Shown: positions 1 through 6,677 of the stretch, one piece after another
Layout of the letters: each line of letters starts with the position of its first letter
Numbering within the stretch: the first letter of the stretch is position 1
NCBI RefSeq assembly: GCF_012974865.1
Contig: NZ_CP043633.1
Span: 1,931,001-1,995,000, forward strand
Reading direction: 5' to 3'
DNA length: 64,000 bases
From: Nonlabens sp. Ci31
GTDB taxonomy: Bacteria; Bacteroidota; Bacteroidia; Flavobacteriales; Flavobacteriaceae
The notes under the pieces: model-generated
Told to the model about the DNA's origin: nothing
The model's input: the letters and a program-made list of their open reading frames with translations, nothing else
The model's database searches: none
Position numbers and translations under genes: made by a program

Positions 1-266
1 ACTCGTACTTTTATAACATCATTTTGAAAAATAGGTGGAGCCACTTTTATTTCGCTGGTGAAAATTCTGTAGTAATCTTTTTCATCAAAAAGGAATAGTG
101 CGCTATCTTTTATTTCATTAAACTCTAAATTTGGTAGGTAGGTCATATTTTCTAGACCATCCTTTTCTATTATTTTGATGTCAATGAGATTTTTCTTGTC
201 TGCTTGACAAGAAAAAAGCAAAGAGGAAATAAATAAAATGCCGCCTGCTATTTTAATTGTTTTCAT
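1..266 (-). CDS. Lipoprotein of unknown function, 3' end outside the window
   Basis: Reading from ATG at 266 toward the left edge gives 88 codons without a stop, beginning MKTIKIAGGILFISSLLFSC. The hydrophobic stretch ending in LLFSC is a typical lipobox, so Cys20 is the likely lipidated residue. The rest (TYLPNLEFNEIKDSALFLFDEKDYY and on) matches no family I recognise. The start lies only 4 bases after the trpE stop, so it should be co-transcribed with trpE and fall under the trp attenuator. A lipoprotein directly after trpE is not standard for trp operons. The gene is incomplete here, so its true length and partners are unknown. Confidence 0.7.
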   Translation of the reverse strand, partial: MKTIKIAGGILFISSLLFSCQADKKNLIDIKIIEKDGLENMTYLPNLEFNEIKDSALFLFDEKDYYRIFTSEIKVAPPIFQNDVIKVR

Positions 267-270
267 AATT

Positions 271-1680
271 TTAATTTGCTTTGGTTATAGCACTTCTAAG
301 TGCATTGGTTTTATGATATACTTCTTGGGTTTCGTTTTCTATAATACTTTCTACTACAACACCGGCACCAGCTCTGAATAGCAGTTTGTTTTCTCTTGAT
401 AAAATACTTCTAATGATAATGGCATGGTTAAAATTGCCATCAAATCCTAGGTAACCTATGGCACCGCCATAAAATTCTCTAGAAGATTGTTCATACTGAT
501 CGATCAATTGCATGGCTCTGTATTTAGGGGCGCCACTTAATGTACCAGCCGGGAAGGTATCACCTATAAGCTGAATTTTATCCTTTTCATTTATGATACC
601 ACTCACTTTACTTACCATGTGAATCACATGAGAATAAAAGTGAATATTTTGATAATCCTCTACAACCACGTTTTTTGCATGGCGGCTTAAATCATTTCTG
701 GCTAGATCTACCAGCATCATATGTTCAGCAGCTTCTTTGGGATCCTTTTTCAATTCTTCTGCAGCTTTTAAATCAGCGGTATCGTTTCCGGTTCTTTTAT
801 AAGTTCCTGCAATAGGTTGGATACTGGCTTTTGTGCCAGAAATAAGTAATTGTGCTTCTGGGGAAGATCCAAATATTCTAAAATCACCGTAATCAAAATA
901 AAATAAATACGGGCTTGGATTGATGGCACGTAACTGGCGGTAAACGTTAAAATCATCTCCTTGAAAAGGTTGTTCAAACTTTCTAGAGAGTACGATTTGA
1001 AAAACATCGCCTCTACGGCAGTGCTCTTTCCCTTTCTTTACGAGTTCTCTAAAATCATCGTCCTTCATTTCGGAAGTCTCCTGTTCGGTGCACTTAAAAC
1101 TGTAGTTAGCCACATCTCTATGATTGATCACCGTTACTATCTCTTCTAGTTTACTTTCGTTATCAGCATAGGAATGATCAAAAACATACAACTGGTTGTG
1201 GTAGTGATCAAAAACCATCACATTTTGAAATACTTGATAATGAGCAAGAGGGATGTTATTGGTCTCGTTTTCGCGTAAGCGGAATTCCAATTCTTCAAAT
1301 AATTGTACCGCATCATAACTGAGGTAACCAAAAAGACCGTTAGTCGGAAATGGATACTCATTTTCAACCTGAGCAAATGAGTCTTTAAATTCACTCAATC
1401 CAGAAGTGAGGTCAAAAGCGGAAGAATATTCTTGTGATGTGGAGGAATGATCGGGGAAACTCGATTTAATTTCTTTCTTATTTACCTCAAAAGTGGCTAC
1501 AGGATTACAGCATATAAAAGAATAGCTGTTACTGCGTTGTCCATATTCATTGCTTTCCAAAAGAATACTATTGGGATAGCGATCGCGTAATCTCATGTAA
1601 ATAGCAACAGGAGTAAGCGTGTCTGCAAGGATGACTTGTTGTGTAGTGCGAGGTGTATAAATATCTTGAATGTGATTCAT
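271..1680 (-). CDS. trpE: Anthranilate synthase component I
   Basis: Catalyses the aminase half of chorismate to anthranilate, the first committed step of tryptophan synthesis, with TrpG supplying ammonia from glutamine. About 469 residues, normal for the family. An N-terminal TrpE domain is followed by the chorismate-binding domain with conserved blocks GDVFQIVLSRKF, GSSPEAQLLI, PIAGTYKRTGN, EHMMLVDLARNDL and GAPKYRAMQLID. I chose ATG at 1680 (MNHIQ); the frame stays open to a TTG at 1698, but that would extend into the foot of the attenuator. Regulation is visible upstream: promoter, Trp-rich leader peptide and terminator. Around codons 136-142 (LRENETN) it carries a degenerate copy of the palindromic repeat. 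PabB is the alternative, but the Trp leader argues for TrpE. Confidence 0.93.
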   Translation of the reverse strand: MNHIQDIYTPRTTQQVILADTLTPVAIYMRLRDRYPNSILLESNEYGQRSNSYSFICCNPVATFEVNKKEIKSSFPDHSSTSQEYSSAFDLTSGLSEFKDSFAQVENEYPFPTNGLFGYLSYDAVQLFEELEFRLRENETNNIPLAHYQVFQNVMVFDHYHNQLYVFDHSYADNESKLEEIVTVINHRDVANYSFKCTEQETSEMKDDDFRELVKKGKEHCRRGDVFQIVLSRKFEQPFQGDDFNVYRQLRAINPSPYLFYFDYGDFRIFGSSPEAQLLISGTKASIQPIAGTYKRTGNDTADLKAAEELKKDPKEAAEHMMLVDLARNDLSRHAKNVVVEDYQNIHFYSHVIHMVSKVSGIINEKDKIQLIGDTFPAGTLSGAPKYRAMQLIDQYEQSSREFYGGAIGYLGFDGNFNHAIIIRSILSRENKLLFRAGAGVVVESIIENETQEVYHKTNALRSAITKAN

Positions 1681-1713
1681 TCTTAAAAGGGGTTTCAATA
1701 CTGGTTAAAAGAA

Positions 1714-1741
1714 AAAAGGCCTACCGTTAAGTAGACCTTTT
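1714..1741 (-). terminator. trp attenuator terminator hairpin
   Basis: On the minus strand an 11-bp stem (AAAAGGTCTAC with GTAGGCCTTTT, one G-U pair) encloses a 6-base loop and runs into six T's, the form of an intrinsic terminator. It sits between the Trp leader peptide and trpE. The segment CCGTAAAG over the leader stop codon (1767-1774) can pair with CTTAACGG at 1724-1731, which covers the loop and stem base, so it could act as the antiterminator when the ribosome stalls at the Trp codons. The pairing was judged by eye only. Confidence 0.85.
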
Positions 1742-1768
1742 AAGTTTATTAAAAACATACGGGCAACT

Positions 1769-1822
1769 TTACGGCTGTTGAGCTGTATTATTCCACCACC
1801 ATGTATGATTTGTTCTTTTCAT
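1769..1822 (-). CDS. trpL: trp operon leader peptide
   Basis: A 17-codon frame, MKRTNHTWWWNNTAQQP, with three consecutive TGG codons, located between a strong promoter and a terminator hairpin ahead of trpE. Three tandem Trp codons in so short a peptide are the signature of ribosome-stalling attenuation: with scarce Trp-tRNA the ribosome halts and the terminator cannot form. The peptide itself probably has no function. The start lies 7 bases after the -7 box, so the transcript is nearly or fully leaderless. Attenuators ahead of trp genes are known in Bacteroidetes; this one fits that pattern. Confidence 0.9.
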   Translation of the reverse strand: MKRTNHTWWWNNTAQQP

Positions 1823-1829
1823 TATGTGT

Positions 1830-1860
1830 CAAAAGTAATCACGGTAATTGAAAGCCGCAA
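1830..1860 (-). promoter_or_regulatory. Bacteroidetes-type promoter of the trp leader
   Basis: Minus strand TTG (1860-1858), 20-base spacer, TACTTTTG (1837-1830), a full match to the TAnnTTTG -7 element with the -33 TTG at near-ideal spacing. It lies just downstream of the asnB stop at 1876, so trpE has its own promoter and does not depend on asnB read-through. Confidence 0.75.
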
Positions 1861-1875
1861 CTATTTTAGATGATT

Positions 1876-3537
1876 TTAATAACCTTTGTCATGCACTCCA
1901 CTTATCGCACGTCCAGAGGGGTCGTTCATATTCTTAAAGGCTTCATCCCATTCTAATGCGACCGGTGTAGAGCAAGCGACTGATTTTAAGGAAGGTACAC
2001 AGCTGGCAGCGGCATCGCTAGGAAAGTGTTCTGAGAAGATACTGCGGTAATAATATTCTTCTTTGCTTTGCGGCGGATTGATCTTGAATTTAAAAGGAGC
2101 AGCTTTCATCATCTCATCTGTCACCACATCTTCAACTACTTCTTTTAAGGTGTCTATCCAGCTGTATCCCACACCATCACTGAACTGTTCTTTTTGTCTC
2201 CAAGCGACACTTTTAGGGAGGTAATCTTCAAATGCTTCTCGTAAAATGTGTTTTTCCATTTTTCCATTTCCACACATTTTATCTTTAGGGTTTAAACGCA
2301 TCGCCACATCCATAAACTCTTTATCTAAAAAGGGTACGCGTCCTTCAATTCCCCATGCCGCTAGAGATTTGTTTGCTCTTAAATTGTCATAAAGGTGTAA
2401 GCTGTCGAGCTTACGTACTGTTTCTTTATGGAACTCTTCTGCATTAGGGGCTTTGTGGAAATATAAATACCCTCCAAAGATTTCATCACTTCCTTCTCCA
2501 GATAGCACCATCTTAATTCCCATTGATTTAATGACTCTTGCGAGTAAGTACATAGGAGTGGAGGCTCTAATGGTAGTTACATCATAGGTTTCTAAGAAAT
2601 AAACGACGTCTTTGATAGCATCGAGTCCTTCTTGAATAGTAAAATTAACACTGTGGTGCACGGTGCCTATATGGTCTGCAACTACTTGTGCAGCAGCGAG
2701 GTCAGGACTTCCTTCTAATCCTATTGCAAATGAGTGCAATTGGGGCCACCAGGCGTCTGCATGGTCGCCAGATTCTACTCTTTTAGAAGCGTATTTTTTT
2801 GCTATAGCACTAACAATAGAGCTGTCCAACCCGCCAGAGAGCAATACTCCGTAAGGCACGTCGCTCATTAAGTGCCTGTGCACACTTTCTTCCATCGCTT
2901 TTTTTAAATCGGCTACAGAGCTTGTATTGTCTTTTACGGTCTTATAATCTTTCCAGTCTCGATCGTACCATTTCGTAAACTCACCAGTTTCACTATAATA
3001 ATAATGTCCTGGAGGGAATGGAGCGATCTCGTTACAAGTTCCTTCTAGTGCCTTAAGCTCGCTAGCTATGTAAAATTGGCCTAATTCATCATAGCCGTAA
3101 TACAGAGGTATCATTCCTTGATGATCTCTTGCGCACAAGAAAACATCTTTCTCCATATCATAGAGCGCAAAACCGAACATACCGGTAAGCTCATCCATAA
3201 AATCGATTCCTTTATCTTGGTATAAAGCTAGAATGACCTCACAGTCCGATTTTGTTTTAAAGTCATAATTGCTGTAATGATCTCGGATATTTTGATGGTT
3301 GTAAATTTCGCCGTTGACCGCCAAAACTACTTTTCCGTCAGGACTGTAAAGTGGTTGTCCACCAGATTGCGGGTCTACGATTGTTAGTCTCTCATGAGCC
3401 AGTATCGCATTATCCCCGCAATAGATTCCTGACCAGTCTGGACCTCTGTGTCTTAACTTTTTAGATAATTCTAAGATTCTTTCTCTCTGCTCTTGGCTAT
3501 CTTTCTTCAGCTCAAACATTCCTACAATACCGCACAT
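1876..3537 (-). CDS. asnB: Asparagine synthetase B, glutamine-hydrolysing
   Basis: Makes asparagine from aspartate, glutamine and ATP in the cytosol. 553 residues, the standard length. The N-terminal glutaminase domain begins MCGIVG, so Cys2 becomes the catalytic N-terminal nucleophile once Met is removed; RGPD (31-34) and NGEIYN (75-80) are the expected glutamine-site motifs. The C-terminal synthetase domain has the ATP pyrophosphatase loop SGGLDSS at 234-240. The gene has its own promoter, an Asn-rich leader peptide and a terminator hairpin, so it appears to be controlled by asparaginyl-tRNA charging. No frameshift or odd residue was noticed. Confidence 0.96.
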   Translation of the reverse strand: MCGIVGMFELKKDSQEQRERILELSKKLRHRGPDWSGIYCGDNAILAHERLTIVDPQSGGQPLYSPDGKVVLAVNGEIYNHQNIRDHYSNYDFKTKSDCEVILALYQDKGIDFMDELTGMFGFALYDMEKDVFLCARDHQGMIPLYYGYDELGQFYIASELKALEGTCNEIAPFPPGHYYYSETGEFTKWYDRDWKDYKTVKDNTSSVADLKKAMEESVHRHLMSDVPYGVLLSGGLDSSIVSAIAKKYASKRVESGDHADAWWPQLHSFAIGLEGSPDLAAAQVVADHIGTVHHSVNFTIQEGLDAIKDVVYFLETYDVTTIRASTPMYLLARVIKSMGIKMVLSGEGSDEIFGGYLYFHKAPNAEEFHKETVRKLDSLHLYDNLRANKSLAAWGIEGRVPFLDKEFMDVAMRLNPKDKMCGNGKMEKHILREAFEDYLPKSVAWRQKEQFSDGVGYSWIDTLKEVVEDVVTDEMMKAAPFKFKINPPQSKEEYYYRSIFSEHFPSDAAASCVPSLKSVACSTPVALEWDEAFKNMNDPSGRAISGVHDKGY

Positions 3538-3557
3538 AATTTAAATTTTTAAATGAA

Positions 3558-3586
3558 AAAAGGCCTACTTGTGAAGTAGACCTTTT
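3558..3586 (-). terminator. asn attenuator terminator hairpin
   Basis: Minus strand 13-bp stem (AAAAGGTCTACTT with AAGTAGGCCTTTT, one G-U pair), 3-base loop, then a run of six T's, 18 bases before the asnB start. The inner 11 bp are the same as in the trp hairpin at 1714-1741. GGGTAG just after the leader stop could pair with CTACTT of the 5' arm and block the terminator; this is inference from inspection. Confidence 0.85.
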
Positions 3587-3612
3587 GAATATTTTAAATA
3601 CCAGAGACTACC

Positions 3613-3663
3613 CTACGTTTGTGAAGGATTATTATTAGTTCTGAAATTATTATTTATTGACAT
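3613..3663 (-). CDS. asnB leader peptide
   Basis: A 16-codon frame, MSINNNFRTNNNPSQT, with six AAT (Asn) codons in two triplets, ending about 27 bases before a terminator hairpin in front of asnB. The layout of promoter, cognate-amino-acid-rich peptide, terminator and biosynthetic gene is that of classical ribosome-mediated attenuation, here with asparagine as the sensed amino acid. AT-rich DNA yields AAT by chance more easily than TGG, so this case alone would be weaker than trp, but the shared terminator stem and identical layout support it. Confidence 0.8.
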   Translation of the reverse strand: MSINNNFRTNNNPSQT

Positions 3664-3670
3664 AACAAGA

Positions 3671-3700
3671 CAAACATAATTAAAAATATTTCATAACCAA
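3671..3700 (-). promoter_or_regulatory. Bacteroidetes-type promoter of the asnB leader
   Basis: Minus strand TTG (3700-3698), exactly 19 bases of spacer, then TATGTTTG (3678-3671), a perfect -33/-7 pair. The leader peptide ATG at 3663 begins 7 bases after the -7 box, which predicts a 5' UTR of only a few bases or none. Confidence 0.78.
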
Positions 3701-3787
3701 TTGATTTGTTCATTTAAAACGCTTATATTTTACTACAACGCTTTCGCAATAAAATGGAAAGAATATAAACTTTGCTTTTGTAATGAA

Positions 3788-5125
3788 ATGAATGTAGCTT
3801 TAATTCCGCTTTCGCGAAAGCGGCATTCCATAAGCCCATCAAAATATTTTTATATTACCTGCAGGAATAAATTCTTCAAGGTTTTAGGTCCAGGCTTGCT
3901 ATTTGCGAGTACCGCGATAGGGGTGAGTCACTTGGTACAAAGCACTCGTGCGGGAATGATATACGGATTTGGTTTTTTACTTGCTATTGTAGTGGTCAAT
4001 ATTTTAAAGTACCCGTTTTTTGAGTACGGAACTCGTTATGCGGCAGGAACAGGAGAGAGTCTTATCGATGGTTATAGAAGTTTAGGTAAATGGGCTATTA
4101 TCGCTTATTTCTTTGTGATGATTGTAAGCTTGTTTTTTGTGAGTGCAGCAGTATTTCAAGTGACTGCTGTTTTTATGAAAGAATTGTTTCAGCTTCAAGA
4201 AATGGCATATAGGTTTTTACCTCTTCTTTTAATTATAGGGTCTTCTTTCTTGATACTCGCATGGGGGAAGTATAAATTCCTCGACGGCTTTATTAAAGTA
4301 GTTGGTCTGGTAATGATTGTATGTGTAGCAATTTCTTTTATTCTTGTCATTTATAAAGGAGCAGCAGTCGCATCAGATCAATTTGAAGGTCCAGAAATCT
4401 GGTCTCTGAGCACCATTCCTTTTGCTATAGCGCTTATGGGATGGATGCCTACAGCGGTAGATTTAAGTACTTGGAATAGCCTCTGGACGCTGGAGAAGCA
4501 AAAAGCCTCAGGTTATAAATCTACGGTAAAAGAGGCTACTAATGAGTTTGCGCTAGGATACTGGATAAGCGCAGTTCTTGCAGTGATGTTCCTCACATTA
4601 GGTTCCTATTTAGTTTATGGAACGGATACTGTTATCATTTCTGGAAGTGCAGGATTTGCAAATCAAGTTGTTAATTTGTTTACCAATGCCATGGGGCAGT
4701 GGTCTTATTATGTCATTGCGACTGCTGCTTTCTGTATCATGTACGGAACAAGTCTAGGGGTTCTAGACGGTTATTCTAGAGCCTTAAAAAGAACGAGTGA
4801 GGTGTTGTTTAAGGCAGGATCTGTAACTGCCGAAAAGTGGTATTTAGCCGCTTTGAGCGTAACTGCTTTGGGAGGTTTTAGTCTTTGCTATGGTTTAAGT
4901 GGTAACCCTAAAGGTTTTCTTTTCCTGGTAGATATTGCAACGGTATTATCTTTCCTATTTGCACCTATTGTTGCTACCTTAAATTACAGATTGGTGACAA
5001 GAAAAAAATTCCCAGAAGAGCATCGACCTAAATTTATCATGAGGGCAATTTCTCTTGTGGGAATTTTTACTTTGAGCTTTTTATCACTCGTTTACATGTG
5101 TTACTATTTTGGAGTGTTAGATTAG
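3788..5125 (+). CDS. Divergent Nramp-family divalent metal transporter
   Basis: Hydrophobic protein of about 445 residues with roughly eleven membrane segments and the Nramp-like opening FFKVLGPGLLFASTAIGVSH. Classical Nramp proteins have DPGN in helix 1 and MPH in helix 6 for Mn2+/Fe2+; here helix 1 reads TAIGVSH and helix 6 reads GWMPTAVDLSTW, so the aspartate, asparagine and histidine are missing. It probably moves something other than Mn2+ or binds it differently. The start is uncertain: the frame is open from 3701, and ATG at 3788 precedes a copy of the palindromic repeat read as LSRKRHS; homologous-looking sequence begins only near NKFFKV. Its stop overlaps the convergent msrA stop by 4 bases. 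Confidence 0.75.
   Translation: MNVALIPLSRKRHSISPSKYFYITCRNKFFKVLGPGLLFASTAIGVSHLVQSTRAGMIYGFGFLLAIVVVNILKYPFFEYGTRYAAGTGESLIDGYRSLGKWAIIAYFFVMIVSLFFVSAAVFQVTAVFMKELFQLQEMAYRFLPLLLIIGSSFLILAWGKYKFLDGFIKVVGLVMIVCVAISFILVIYKGAAVASDQFEGPEIWSLSTIPFAIALMGWMPTAVDLSTWNSLWTLEKQKASGYKSTVKEATNEFALGYWISAVLAVMFLTLGSYLVYGTDTVIISGSAGFANQVVNLFTNAMGQWSYYVIATAAFCIMYGTSLGVLDGYSRALKRTSEVLFKAGSVTAEKWYLAALSVTALGGFSLCYGLSGNPKGFLFLVDIATVLSFLFAPIVATLNYRLVTRKKFPEEHRPKFIMRAISLVGIFTLSFLSLVYMCYYFGVLD
3806..3823. repeat. Palindromic repeat, core GCTTTCGCGAAAGC
   Basis: Perfect 18-base palindrome CCGCTTTCGCGAAAGCGG near the assumed start of the Nramp-like gene. A half copy (CGCTTTCGC followed by unrelated bases) lies about 70 bases upstream. 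Confidence 0.85.
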
Positions 5126-5772
5126 TGCTGGGCGTTTTCTTTAATGAGATCAGGCATTTTTGCAGCAAATTTTTTGAATCTAGGTATAGAGACACCTCTT
5201 ATGTAACCTTGAGTAGGATGCAGCTTTGCGTAATCTTGATGGTAATCTTCGGCTTTCCAAAACTTCTTAAACGGCTTCACCTCAGCAGCAACCTCGTAAC
5301 CTTCTTGAGTGAGATCAGAAATTTTAGCTTCAATAATTTTTTTTTCATTATCATTTTGATAAAAGATGATACTCCTGTATTGAGAACCGTTATCTGGTCC
5401 CTGTCCGTTTGCTTGTTCAATATTTTGTGAAGCAAAATAAACGTCTACTAGTGTTTTAAAAGAAACGAGTTGAGGATCATAAATGATCTCGTTAGCCTCA
5501 GCATGACCAGTTCTTCCAGTGTTGCTGTCTTCATAAGTAGGGTTTTCTGTATGGCCGCCAGAATAGCCAGATATAGATTCATTTACTCCTTTTACACCTT
5601 CATAAATTTCTTCTACACACCAGAAACATCCACTGGCAAAGTAAGCACGTTGCATTCCATTTTGAGCAGCCACTTGAATAGGGTCTGTATTTACGGCCTG
5701 TTCAGTCTCTTTGTTTGAATCGGCGCATGTTGATGCAAGAAGAAACATCAGGAAGAAAGATAACATTTTCAT
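5122..5772 (-). CDS. msrA: Peptide methionine-S-sulfoxide reductase, exported lipoprotein form
   Basis: Repairs methionine-S-sulfoxide in oxidised proteins. From MKM the protein has about 216 residues. The core includes the catalytic GCFWC at 48-52 (Cys49 nucleophile) and the typical SGYSGGHTENPTYE and GRTGHAEA motifs. The N-terminus (MKMLSFFLMFLLASTC) looks like a lipoprotein signal with Cys16, although Thr just before the Cys is unusual for a lipobox. This predicts an envelope-facing enzyme. I preferred the MKM start because the six extra codons from 5790 would put charged residues ahead of the signal. The gene converges on the Nramp-like gene. Confidence 0.92.
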   Translation of the reverse strand: MKMLSFFLMFLLASTCADSNKETEQAVNTDPIQVAAQNGMQRAYFASGCFWCVEEIYEGVKGVNESISGYSGGHTENPTYEDSNTGRTGHAEANEIIYDPQLVSFKTLVDVYFASQNIEQANGQGPDNGSQYRSIIFYQNDNEKKIIEAKISDLTQEGYEVAAEVKPFKKFWKAEDYHQDYAKLHPTQGYIRGVSIPRFKKFAAKMPDLIKENAQH

Positions 5773-5841
5773 ATATTCATTATTATACATATAAAAATAT
5801 GCTTAGTGCGGAGAGTAGAGTATTAAAAAAGGGTTAAATAA

Positions 5842-5875
5842 AAAATCCCTTTATCTGTACAGATAAAGGGATTTT
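5842..5875. terminator. Intrinsic terminator, probably bidirectional
   Basis: A perfect 34-base palindrome with 17-base arms, A-tract at one end and T-tract at the other (AAAATCCC to GGGATTTT). It lies 20 bases after the stop of the minus-strand gene ending at 5895 and upstream of msrA, so it most likely ends the NIF3/zinc-ribbon-like transcript. Confidence 0.85.
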
Positions 5876-5894
5876 CTTGTTAATAAGGTAGGGA

Positions 5895-6674
5895 CTAAAC
5901 TTTAGCAAATACTTTATCCATTTTTTCAACTTGTTCATAAGCTAAGGCAGCGTCTACAAGAATTCTTCCCGAGTGTTCGTCAGTAATAATTTTCTTACGA
6001 CTTGCGATCTCTACTTGCACTTGTGGCGGAATAGTAAAATAAGAACCACCAGAAGCACCTCTTTCAATAGGCACCACTGCTAGACCATTCTTTACACTTG
6101 TTCTGATACGCGTGTAGGCTTTGATCAATCTTTCTTCGATTGATTTTGCGTGATCATCACTCATTTTCATAAGTGCTTCCTCCTCCTTTTGAGTTTCTTT
6201 TAGAATCTCTGCAAGTTCAGATTTTTTGTGTTTTAAGTGGTCAGCTCTTTCATCAAGGCGTTCCTTGCTTTTATCTATCACTTCTTTTTGTTGTTCGATT
6301 TGCGCTTTGAATTCACGGATATGCTTTTCAGCAAGTTCCATTTCAAGTTCCTGAAATTCCACTTCTTTAGAAAGAGAGTTGAATTCACGGTTGTTACGAA
6401 CGTTTTTTTGTTGATCTGTATATTTGGTAACAAGAGCTTTAGACTCCTCGATCAAATTCTTTTTGGACCTAATTTTTTCAATAAGTTCATCAGAATGAGC
6501 GTCTAGTTTAGACAATCGAGTTTTTAATCCTTCTACTTCATCTTCAAGATCTTGTACTTCTAGAGGTAATTCACCACGCACGTTGCGTATTTCATCTATT
6601 CTAGAGTCGATTAATTGTAGGTTGTAAAGTTCTCTTAACTTATCTTCTACAGTAGCCTCGGTCTTTTTTGCCAT
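5895..6674 (-). CDS. Zinc-ribbon family (COG1579-type) coiled-coil protein without its cysteines
   Basis: 259 residues. Residues of about 15-185 are a long charged coiled coil, followed by a C-terminal domain that aligns by eye with the C4 zinc ribbon of COG1579 proteins. That ribbon normally reads like ACGGCHM-x(n)-CPxCGRIL; here it reads ASGGSYF...DEHSGRIL, so all four cysteine positions are Ser or Asp and zinc binding is not expected. The IPPQV and GRIL landmarks are kept. Function unknown; relatives have been linked to nucleic acid or cell-envelope roles without firm proof. It starts 3 bases after the NIF3 stop, so the two form an operon closed by the terminator at 5842-5875. Confidence 0.85.
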   Translation of the reverse strand: MAKKTEATVEDKLRELYNLQLIDSRIDEIRNVRGELPLEVQDLEDEVEGLKTRLSKLDAHSDELIEKIRSKKNLIEESKALVTKYTDQQKNVRNNREFNSLSKEVEFQELEMELAEKHIREFKAQIEQQKEVIDKSKERLDERADHLKHKKSELAEILKETQKEEEALMKMSDDHAKSIEERLIKAYTRIRTSVKNGLAVVPIERGASGGSYFTIPPQVQVEIASRKKIITDEHSGRILVDAALAYEQVEKMDKVFAKV

Positions 6675-6677
6675 CTT

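Noticed and set aside
1681..1698. TTG start for trpE at 1698
   Set aside because: The extra six residues run into the attenuator foot and are absent from the usual family start; ATG at 1680 fits better.
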